DNA of 64,000 bases from Nothopassalora personata (taxonomy: Eukaryota > Ascomycota > Dothideomycetes > Mycosphaerellales > Mycosphaerellaceae), in NCBI GenBank assembly GCA_033816765.1, contig CM066292.1, positions 2,790,001-2,854,000 of the forward strand. The letters run 5' to 3'. Below the pieces are notes generated by a model, which was given only the letters and a program-made list of their open reading frames with translations, was not told where the DNA came from and searched no databases. Numbering within the stretch: the stretch's first letter is position 1; the number at the start of each line of letters is the position of its first letter. Both the position numbers and the translations under genes were made by a program. Shown here in pieces: positions 12,218-21,900 of this stretch.

Positions 12218-13338
12218 TTAGACACAGTTTCCCGCCAGTAGGCACCCGTACTGATTTGAAGCAGAATCCTTCAGGCACTGCTGCTCAACTGGTGTGCACG
12301 TAGTCCAGACCGGCGGGTTGCAAGTCGAGCTCTGCTGAAGGCAAGACTGGTTGCAGCGCTGACATGGGATCGGGTCTCGCTTCAACTTGGATACGTCTCG
12401 CGCGCAATTGCCAGCGATCAGGCAGCTGTAGAAGCTATCTGCCTGGCCGAGGATACAGTCCTTCTCTTGCTGGGAGCAGTGGGACCACTCGGGTGGATTG
12501 CAGGTGGAGAAGCGGTTGAGGCAGGCCTGGGAACAAGTGCCGCAGTTGGTGTCGCGTCTAGAGGGACGAACGACGGCACCGACGGAGTCAGGGCTGGCGT
12601 AGAAGACCAGCTGGAGTTATGTTAGTACCTGACCTTAAGAGAGTGTGTCGCGGCGAACATACGTAGTGGCCGCAGCCCGTTGGGAAGTCGGACGTCACGT
12701 TGTAGTTCAGAGCGCCGCCGGAGAACTGCTCACTACCATCGACCTGGCAGCTCTGGACGGTGCTAGAGAGGACATCGGCAGCATTCTCAATCTTGACGTT
12801 GTCGCAGGCGCGGTTGGTGACGGAGATGTAGAACTTGCCCGAGTTCGAGGCAGTGTACCACTCGGCAGACTCAGCGCCGCGAGCGAGTAGAGTCTGCAAA
12901 TCATGTCAGCGCAATGTTGATATGGAGTCGGCAGATGGTACTCACATCATCATAACTGGCGGCGAAGTCAGCGATGAAGTGGTCCAGTTCGCCTTGGATG
13001 TCCTCCTTCCAGCCATGCTCGGTGTGGCAGCTGATCTTGTTCTCCGAGTCCACGAGAGCGACTCTGCTGTGACCGCCATCCTGATGCCTTTGTTAGCTCA
13101 TGTTGCAAGAGAGGGAGGGCATTGGATACCTCTGGGTCAGAGAGAACGGCCGTGAGATTGCCTTCGCCGTTGGATTTCGGGCCGGTGATGGTGACGTAAC
13201 CCGCCTGCCATATTTGTTAGCTGATACTATCGACGAGGAAGGTGCGACTGTACTTACCTCGGGCTCAGAGACCTCTATTTGAGCGACGGCGCCCACAGCA
13301 AAAGCTACGAGAGCGAGTAGCTCGGTGATCGGAGTCAT
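12218..13338 (-). CDS. Secreted cysteine-rich protein with duplicated 8-Cys module
   Basis: Five exons reconstructed: 13338-13258, 13204-13130, 13080-12946, 12893-12663 and 12610-12218, joined by four introns of 49-53 bp in phase 0 (304 aa). Residues 1-20 (MTPITELLALVAFAVGAVAQ) form a clear signal peptide. The central part has NLT and NVT glycosylation sequons. The C-terminal about 110 residues hold two tandem copies of one module: C-X2-C-X3-C-X6-CNPP-X-W-X2-C-X6-C-X9-C-L-X-AGNC. The copies match at all eight cysteines and at CNPP and AGNC. A dibasic KLKR lies between the modules. Extracellular location and disulfide bonding are inferred. I do not recognise the family; candidates include cell-wall protein or effector. 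Confidence 0.88.
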
Positions 13339-13979
13339 TTTGCGAAGTTGATGCTAATGTGGTGAAGGAGTGTGTTGTGCGGATCGCTGGGTTGTAATGA
13401 CAGTGGAGGCGGAAAATCAAAAGGGCGACTTGATACAGCGAGTGTATGTGTGTTGAGTAAGAAGCATGGAAGTGTCTGTCGAGATGGCCGGAAAAGAAAA
13501 TTTCCTCGTCGTGTACTTCTGTGCGCTTTAAGGTGACGCCCGTGTTCGTGAACAGCGGCGGAAAGCGGCGCCAAGATTTTCATATGTGTGAATGTTGAGA
13601 ACAGGGTCGGCGAAGTTCAGTCCTTAATCTTGCTCGTATCACGTTGTCAGATCATTGATACATATTCATTGCCAAATGCTCATGCCAAATGGCTCGAATC
13701 GTGTGCTGTTGTACATGTACGCTGTCAGGGGTTCGCCAGTATTAGGTTGTGTAGAAGTTTTGACTGTGATATCGATACTGCTATCTCAGGCAGCCAATGC
13801 ACCAACCAAGATCCAGTAATCAAATGAGTGAACAAGGACAGTCGTCGTAGAATTTAAGATGGCGTCGCCTGACCTTTCTGCCGGTGCTTCAGAGCCTCGA
13901 CCCTCGTCAAGCTGAGTTCGGATCATCAACAACACAGCATACCACCCAGGTCAACTGTCAACCACCATATATTACAGCC
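13339..13979. promoter_or_regulatory. Divergent promoter region, secreted protein gene / coiled-coil gene
   Basis: About 640 bp lies between the starts at 13338 (minus) and 13980 (plus). It should serve both genes. I see no conserved element I can name. An in-frame upstream ATG for the plus-strand gene exists at 13884. Confidence 0.5.
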
Positions 13980-15081
13980 ATGACTGACGATATTGAGACC
14001 ATTGACCTCTCCGACGAGCAACAGAATGACAGCTACGAGCCCGTCTACCGGTGTAATGGTGTCAATTCAAGCTTCAAGAAGCCGTTGAACCCTGTTACAT
14101 ACGCCTCACCATCTGGCTTTCCAACGCCGCAATCACTAAATGATATCATCGCTCAAGAGAAGGCGTTGCCGTGGACAAGCGAGGAAGAGGATATCCCAAT
14201 CAGGTCCAAGGGCGAAACCCGGGAGCGGAAAAGTCGCCCAGCAACTAGCCCGTTCGCACAGCAACGGCCGCGAAGCAGCAAGTCAACATCTCCGAACCAG
14301 GGCGACTTCGGTAAACATACCGCTGGAGAAACAACGAGCATGGCATACTCTCCAGAAGCCACCCCTGGCAAGAAGCGCCGCATCAACTCCGCCACCAACA
14401 CTCTCTCCAGCGATGCGCGGCCACAATGGCCCTCCAACAGCCCCTTTCCAACGTACAAGGACACTGACGCCAACGCACTCTACCGGCCGATCACACCAGA
14501 CTGCACACCAGTCCGAGCTCCTCCAGCGCCACATGGCATGTTTAGTAAACAAGCCAGAAGTCAGCGCAACGGTATTCAAGCTGCACTGCAACCTCCACCA
14601 CCCAGTCTCGACTCACAAGGTAAGCCCTCCCAATCAAACCCACTCCATACACTACTAAAGTTGCCCAGCAGCAGGCTTAACAACTGCTCTATCGCAAGCC
14701 GAACACATCCTCAACAACCTCGACTCCCTCATCATACGCCCAATGAACGACATGGCAAAAGAACTAAACACCGTCAAGGACGAAGTCAGACAAGCGCGAT
14801 CCGAGAACAAGACACTAAAGACTGAGAATCAGAACCTCAAGAACGAGCTCACCACCCTACGCCAGCACGTCGACGACTATTTCACAGATCGAGCCAGCAA
14901 GACACAGAAAGCAGTCAGCGACGTGAACGCGAACGTAGAAGAGCTGCACGTGCGCGTCGATGATCTTGAGGGAGATGGTGAGCCGGTGCCGGAAGGAGCC
15001 TATGGAGGGCCGAGAATGACGGGACCGGCTCGACAGCCAAGTGTATTCAATGGGCTGCCGGGATTCAACGATGGTGCTTGA
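13980..15081 (+). CDS. Low-complexity protein with C-terminal coiled coil, function unknown
   Basis: Two exons, 13980-14619 and 14669-15081, give 350 aa. The acceptor is a run of three in-frame AG choices (14669, 14672, 14675), so up to two residues may vary. The start at 13980 (MTDDIETIDLSDEQ) is preferred over 13884 because the latter leader is poor in typical N-terminal features. Residues 1-213 are Ser/Pro/Thr-rich and disordered, with SPEATPGKKRR and several T/S-P sites suggestive of a nuclear phosphoprotein. From exon 2 onward a heptad-like helix runs AEHILNNLDSLIIRPM, then continues through ELNTVKDEVRQARSENKTL. No catalytic motif is present. Role unknown; a structural or scaffold function is only a guess. 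Confidence 0.75.
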
Positions 15082-15426
15082 GGCGGCCTGGCGGTACGCG
15101 CGGACGACGTTCATACGAAAAGTCTTGTCATGAAGCGGAGGGAATCCGAGGAGATGGTGCTTGAGCTTCAGGATGCTGCAGCGGTGAGGTGCCGTTATTA
15201 TCGTGCGCGGGAACTTTCGTGCTCTCACCGATTAGTCAGGACATGATAGTTGAAGGCAAGCTTGGACGTCAGAAAGGGCTGCAGTTTTGGAGCGAGATCA
15301 TGCGGTAAGGTTCGGGCATTGGATGCTGGGACCACATGTCCCGAATCCGCGAATTTCACGAGACTGAGTGTACGAGACGAGAGCGAAGAGCTTACTGTAC
15401 GTTGACCAGCAAGATGCTGCAGACTA
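15082..15426. other. Convergent 3' gap, coiled-coil gene / PGS1
   Basis: 345 bp between converging stop codons at 15081 (plus) and 15427 (minus). It should contain both 3' UTRs. I see no other feature in it. Confidence 0.6.
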
Positions 15427-17105
15427 TCACAAAGCTCCTCCCACTAAAGTCACAATCCACATCGCCAGTCTTACATGCAAGCCCACACGACGCTCCGTCT
15501 TGGCATAGTCGTCACGAGTCATGGGCGTTGCGTGTTCTTGTAGCCAGTTCTCCTCTTCGCCAAGACGTCGTTGTAGGTTTGGGTTCTTTGTGACGATCAG
15601 AGTGTTGGCTTCGACATCCAAGGAGTAGCTGCGCTTGGTGTAATTCGAGCTACCGATTAAGCTTATGCTGGGGTGCTCCTGGCCTGGTAAAGTTACCCAG
15701 ATACCCTTAGCGTGGTAGGTCCAGCCTCCGGGCTCATTGACAGTGCCCCTTCGCCACTCCTTGATGGAGATCTGCCTGTTGAGCCCTTCCCGGGCGACAG
15801 AATCTAGGAAGCGTCGGGCTAGGTAAGTGTATGCAGCAGGAAGCATGCCGCTGACGCCTTTGCTGCCGTAGAATCCATTTGCCCATGGCGATGCTGCGAC
15901 TACGGTGGCTGAAGATGGATTCGACTGTAGCAGAAGTTGGCGTACTTCTGGAGTCATGTTGAAGTACCCTGCGGTGAACGTCCACTTCGAGCCTGCGAAG
16001 TCCGGCGTGCCAAGCTTGCGGAGTACGCCAGTCAGTGCTGGAAGCTCCGTGGAACTGTCTGGTTTCAGCAGCGGTGTCAACTGCACGAGCGGGTAGACTT
16101 GAGTATCGCAACCTTGAGACGACGCGGATACCGGCGGCAGCTCGGTGTACTGATTCAGGGTCTTTGTAGCAGCCTCGATGAATCGTTTGGGATCCTCAAG
16201 CGGGGAAGGCTGTATATTCGTCTCTGGCCAGAGCGCAGTAAAGCCACTCTCCTCCTTGTCCGAAGGCAAGACGCAATAGCTCAAACTGGTCATCGAGCCA
16301 TAAAGCTTGCCAAACCAATCAGTGATCGCCTTTGACTTGAAGACATGGTATCGATCCTGGCGATTCGTGAAGTAGTCGTTCGACAGATTGGCTCCAGACA
16401 TGATGATCTCGTCATCAACTCCATACAACTTCATGTGCTGCAGACCCCAACCCTCATTGATGCGTTTCGGGATAATTGACTTTCGAATACCTGTCAGATT
16501 GGGCGTGTGGTACAACCGTACGTCGACTCGCTCTGGACCGAAGTCTTCGACTAAAGAAGCAAGCAGACTGGCACATGACGGCTTTGGCGCCTCTCGAGTG
16601 CCTCTGAGGTAGTCTGTGAGCAATGATACTTTCAGATCAGGATTTGCTCTAAGCGCTTCTCGTATGGTGTCGATCTTGGTCGTTAATCAGTAGAGTCGTA
16701 CAAGGCATTTAGCATGGGACATACAAGCTCATGCTCTTTCGAACCAATGTACAGCGTAGACAGATATATACGACGTTTGGCATTTCTGATTTTCGCCTAC
16801 TATGCTCTGGTCAGCTGTGGGGTGGCCAATCGAAACGGTGCAGTTACCTTCAACGTCTCATAAAAGTCGCTAGGCGATCGTAGTATCTCTATGGACTCTG
16901 CGGAGATGTCGAAACGTGGTGAAAGCTTGTCAAGCTCGTTCGTGATCATCCCAAGCTGTGATGTTGCAGACTGTGGTGTTGTGTAAGGAGCAGCCGAAGC
17001 CGTACTGACACGTCGCATCTGGAAGCTGGCATATCTGCCTGTCTTTGCCGGATACCTGACACTTCTCTCTAGCCTCAAACATGTTGAGGCGCATCTTTGG
17101 ATCAT
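15427..17105 (-). CDS. PGS1: Mitochondrial phosphatidylglycerophosphate synthase
   Basis: Converts CDP-diacylglycerol plus glycerol-3-phosphate to phosphatidylglycerophosphate, the committed step toward cardiolipin, at the mitochondrial inner membrane. Exons are 17105-16848, 16796-16725 and 16674-15427 (525 aa) with 51- and 50-bp introns. The chosen start (MIQRCASTCLRLERSVRY) gives an Arg-rich, acid-free presequence; in-frame ATGs also exist at 17171 and 17204. The body shows SPSDFYETLK joined to AKIRNAKRRIYLSTLYIGS. It has the two phospholipase-D HKD motifs: HMKLYGVDDEIIMSGAN near residue 190 and HAKGIW...GSSNYTKRS near 430. The C-terminus RRVGLHVRLAMWIV...VGGAL matches fungal Pgs1 ends. It shares a 175-bp upstream region with the complex I gene next door. 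Confidence 0.93.
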
Positions 17106-17280
17106 CTGGAGTACATTGTGAGTGAAAGCCTCGGTGGTGTTACGTGAAGTGTTTCGACGGGGAGGAAGCATTGGTGCCGGGTGCTGCCGACCGGCTCCGA
17201 CCAATCGTCACGACCTCGACTCGGCGTAATCAAGTCGCCCTTCGTCTTCGTCATTGAGTCGCAGGACACATACAGCAACC
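17106..17280. promoter_or_regulatory. Compact bidirectional promoter, PGS1 / NDUFA12
   Basis: Only 175 bp separates the PGS1 start (17105, minus) from the complex I gene start (17281, plus). It must hold both promoters unless PGS1 starts further upstream at 17171 or 17204, which would leave 109 or 76 bp. Both products act at the mitochondrial inner membrane, so co-regulation is plausible. No TATA box is evident. Confidence 0.6.
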
Positions 17281-18081
17281 ATGTCGACGATTCTCAGAAC
17301 GCTCCGTAACCTTCGGAGTATCGGCTTGAAGGTATAGGAGACTGTACGCGACTTGAGTGGACTGCGCTAATCGCAGACAGGAATACGGCCACCAACTTCA
17401 TGTACGCATATGAACCTCCTTCGCCTAATCGATCGATGACTTTCGCAGACCACGAGACTGACCTTACGAATAGTACCAAGGTACACCGAAGACGCTGCAA
17501 CAAAAGCTGTGACGGGCACTGAGACGATACAGGTGACACCAAGCGCGGTGCGCTCGTTGGCATTGACAGATACGGCAACAAGTACTTTGAGAACATAGAG
17601 GAGGAGCTGCCATGTACGTGCTCTGGCAGATGAAACTTTGGGCAGGTTGCTAAGTAATGCTGCAGTGCGAACGCGATGGGTGGACTACAAGGATCACGAA
17701 TATGACCCGTGAGTGCGGCACATAACCGCTAAATATTTGCACAGCGTACTGATCAGAGGACAGGTCGCAAATAGAGCCAGGCTGGTGCGTCGCAGCAAGC
17801 GGAAGAGAATCGGCCTGGGAGGTACTGACATTGACAGGCACGCCTGGATGTCCTACATGGTCGACAAAGCACCTTCAGAAGACAAGCTCCTACAGCGTGG
17901 AATCCGTCCTTGGGAGCCAAAGGAGCATGTGCCGGTCATGACGGCCTCGCAGAGTGCATACAAGCCTTTCAACACGTCAGCATTCCCGCCATCTTCTCTG
18001 GGTAGTGGCTTCTGCTAACGGTGTCTGTGTAGTACCAAGAACAAGTATGCGCCCTGGACACCAGTTGCAGCTCCGAGATGA
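17281..18081 (+). CDS. Mitochondrial complex I accessory subunit, NDUFA12 / 13.4-kDa type
   Basis: Accessory subunit of NADH:ubiquinone oxidoreductase. I rebuilt eight exons: 17281-17331, 17381-17401, 17474-17480, 17533-17613, 17666-17708, 17764-17784, 17838-17975 and 18033-18081, for 136 aa. All seven introns are GT-AG (49-72 bp). Exon 3 is only 7 nt (TACCAAG). It is needed to keep phase and restores the family motif H-Y-x-GDTK followed by GALVGIDRYGNKYFE. Later conserved blocks are LPLRTRWVDYKDHEYDP, SQIEPGWHAWM and SYMVDKAPSEDKLLQ. The protein ends KYAPWTPVAAPR, as fungal homologues do. Without the microexon no path through this region keeps the frame; skipping it or extending it to the upstream AG gives a stop. 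Confidence 0.92.
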
Positions 18082-18900
18082 TTGAGCAGAGCGCGGTATG
18101 AAGAATTACAGGTCTCGGGTACTAGGCCATCACCAGATCAACCAATATGAGGAGAAACAAAGTCGATGGCGTTCGAGGAGCGAAGAACCTGAACGGGTGT
18201 TTCTGACACTTGGCTTGCGTTTATCTGCGCTGTTTCGAGCATGAGAGTGATGGTGTATATAACATGCATATGCAGTGCAATGCAGCAGCTTACAAGGGAT
18301 GTGGCACGAGCCGAGCAGAGATTAGTTCCGCATTTGCACGTGGACGGAGCGAGCATGTCTACTGTATCAATGCGGAGCTTGCAGACGGACACCGACCTGC
18401 CGAATTCGGTGTAGAGCTTCATCCTGGCACGCAAGCACGATCTCACTGTTGAGGCGGGCGGATGTTGAGCTCATATCTCACTTGCGGGCATCGCATGCAA
18501 TTTACGAAACCGTGGTTGGGACCTGGTATCGCAACGTTATTGAGACTCGGATCATTGATGAGTAGCGTGATGGTCGAAATTAAGTTCCCTCCAAAGTCTC
18601 GTCATATCCTGTTCGGCAGCTCGTGCCTACGGTCCGATCCCTAGTGTCTAGCATCATCTTGTGTCTCTTCTGCTGCTTGCCGCCACTTTATTAAACGGAC
18701 TGCACCTTTCTCTCTAATGTGCAGGGAAACCGCATGCATGTTTGCCCCCGAGTGTTTCGCCCAACCTGACCCTTCTCCACCGTCCATAATCTGTCTGCGG
18801 CACGCTTTCTTGCCCACTCAATGATGAGATAACGAGTGGACTGAGACGCTGCGGGACTGAACGACATTCCCGATCCGAAACATAGCTGCAGCCACCGGCG
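18082..18900. other. Intergenic region upstream of ABCC transporter gene
   Basis: About 820 bp between two plus-strand genes. It should hold the NDUFA12 3' UTR and the promoter and leader of the ABC transporter gene. No repeats, RNA genes or supported ORFs were found. Confidence 0.55.
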
Positions 18901-21900
18901 ATGAGCGCATGCAACAAGCCGGTCTGGCACTCGGATGACCTCTCGCGATGCTTCCAACGAGAATACCTTCAAGAGCTGCTGCCCGTAATAGCATGCATAA
19001 TATCAGCGCTCTATCTAGCATACCAACTAATACGAGGCGCCCAACGACGATCACGAGAAACGAACGCCGAGTACAGTAGACTGAAGCAGAATGGCTGGAA
19101 CGGGGCGCACAGCTATGGCGCAACACAGCAGCCCCATGATGAGGCCGAGGACTCGAGCGAGGATGAGATGCAGCGCAACCAGGACCTGGCGCTGCAGTTG
19201 ACCAAGACGACGGCTACCGATCATTCAGTCCTGACGCTGGATCGACCAAGGGGAGAAGTAGTGATACCTGTGATTGAAGAGCTAGCTGTACTGGCAGAGC
19301 TGGGCGTGCAGGTGGCGGCATACCTTCTACATGCTTGGGGCAAGAAAGGCCAGGTCGCAGCACTTGCGAACATTGCTGTCTGGGCATACATCGCGGCTTT
19401 GACATCGTCAAGATTGCTGTTCGCAGCGCACTCGAGATGGTCATTTCCAAAGCTGTGGTATCACACTGCATTCCTCTACTGTTTCCAATGGCTGTTCGTG
19501 GTGATGCTCTTCCGATCAGAGATCATCCATCCCCGATCAAAGCTTTCGGAAGCTCTGATGAGCACCCACTTCGCCCTGACTACACTTCTGGCCATCATTG
19601 CTCTGACGTCGAGGAAGGGCAACAAGGCGGTGGAGCTGGAGTACGAGGGTGACATCCAGCCATCGAAGGAGCCACTGGCTAGCGTCCTCTCGCTCATCAC
19701 TTTCGGCTGGTGCGATGAGATCGTCTGGCATGGATACAGGAACGCGTTTGAGATGAAGGATGTCTGGAATCTCGTGCCGAAGGACAAAGCTGCAGCGATC
19801 CTAGCGGATTACAGGCAGCTGAAGAAGACCAACATCTTGGCCTGGCACCTGCTAAAGTACTTCAAGAAAGAGTTGATTACACAGGCATTGTGGGCTGGCA
19901 TCTCCGGTGTGGTCACATTCGTGCCGACACTTTTACTGAAAGTTATCCTGGAGTACGTTGAGGAACCAACACAAACACCTCGAAATGCTGCCTGGTTATA
20001 CGTGATTCTGCTCTTCGTATCAGGTGTGGTCAATGCCATATCCAGTGGACAGGCTCTATGGATTGGCCGCAAGGTCTGCATTCGCCTTCGTGCAATCATC
20101 ATTGGCGAGATCTACGCCAAGGCGCTGCGTCGACGTGCGGCTGCGGCGGCGGACAAAGTGCTTGGTCAGGAAGAGAAGAATTCGGTGCAAGGCGAGCCGA
20201 AGCAAAATCTAATCAAGCGCATCACTGGCATTGGCAAGAGGAAGAAGGACAAAGCTGGCGAGAACGGCACTCCTGCTGGTAGCAACAATGCAACGCCGGT
20301 CGACGATTCGCAAGTCACATCGGGCGCCATCATCAACCTCATGGCTGTCGACTCATTCAAAGTATCGGAAATTAGCGCCTACCTGCATTTTTTGTGGGCT
20401 GAGACACCGGTGCAATTCGTCCTTGCGATCGTGCTGCTGTACCTTTTCCTTGGCAACAGCAGTATTGTTGGTATTGCCATGATGGGCCTGCTGCTCCCGG
20501 TCAACATGTACATTGCCAAGCAGTTTACTTCTGTACAGAAGAAGATTCTGGCCGCGACCGACGCACGAATCCACACTACCAACGAAGTCTTGACCAACGT
20601 ACGCATCATCAAATACTTCGCCTGGGAACAGCGCTTTCTCGGCCTAGTCGAGGAGAAGCGAGTGACGGAACTCAGGCATCTGAGGTACCGATACATCATC
20701 TGGGCCGCAGCAGCTACCATCTGGTCCGGTGCCCCGATCGTCATTACGTTCCTCACGTTCCTGGTCTACACACTCGTCGAGAAGAAGGACCTTGTGCCAT
20801 CGGTTGCATTCACAGCGCTATCGTTGTTTAGTCTGCTGCGAATTCCGCTGGATCAGCTGGCAGACATGGTCGCTCACGTGCAAGAATCGAAGGTCTCTGT
20901 GGACCGTGTCGAAGAGTACCTCAACGAACCTGAGACTGACAAGTACAAGCAATTGCGATGTGACGAGGTCAACGCGGATGGTGACCCACTTATCGGCTTC
21001 GAGAATGGCACATTCAGCTGGGGCAGCCAAGACAGCGATGACTTCAAGATGATGGATCTTGATATGTACTTCAAGGTCGGCCAGCTCAATGTGATCATTG
21101 GCCCTACTGGGAGCGGCAAGACTTCTCTGCTGATGGCTCTCCTGGGTGAGATGACCTTGCTGGACGGCTCTGTCTATCTGCCGGGTGGCCGTAGCAGAGA
21201 ACAAGTCAAGCGAGATTCAGAAACCGGTTTGACAGAGTCAGTTGCATACTGCGCGCAGCAGGCTTGGCTTGTCAACGGCACCATCAAAGAGAACATTGTA
21301 TTCGCGAGCAGGTACGACGCCAAGAGATACAAGAACGTGATCGTGGCTTGCTCCTTGCAGCGCGATCTGGAGATCTTGGATGCAGGCGACCAGACGCTAG
21401 TAGGCGAGAAGGGCGTCACACTCTCTGGCGGTCAGAAGCAGCGTATAAGCCTGGCGAGAGCGCTTTACTGCGATGCTCGTCACATCCTACTGGACGACGT
21501 GCTCAGCGCTGTGGACTCTCACACTGCTAAGTGGATCTTCGACAAGGCGCTCATGGGACCACTTATGTTCAACAGAACTTGCATACTGGTCACTCACAAT
21601 GCAGCTCTCTGTCTACCTCGTGCCGAGTTCGCAGTGGTTCTCGAGAACGGCAGAGTCACTGCACAAGGTACTGCATCGGAAGTCATCCGCTCAGGCAAGC
21701 TTGCTGAGGATGTTTCGAAATTCGAGCTACCGCCGTCAAGGCCGACCTCCGTATTACCTTCGCGTGTGCCTTCTGATGTCGGCCTCGATGAGCCCATGGG
21801 CGATCACCTATCCAACGGCAACGCTAATGGCGCCTTGACTCGTCGCGAGACCGAGACGAATGGTGTACCTGCCGGTGAGCCCCTATCCAAGGCCATATCG

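Noticed and set aside
15734..16111. Long antisense and out-of-frame ORFs within PGS1 and other large genes
   Set aside because: They are shadows of strongly coding frames and have no independent support.
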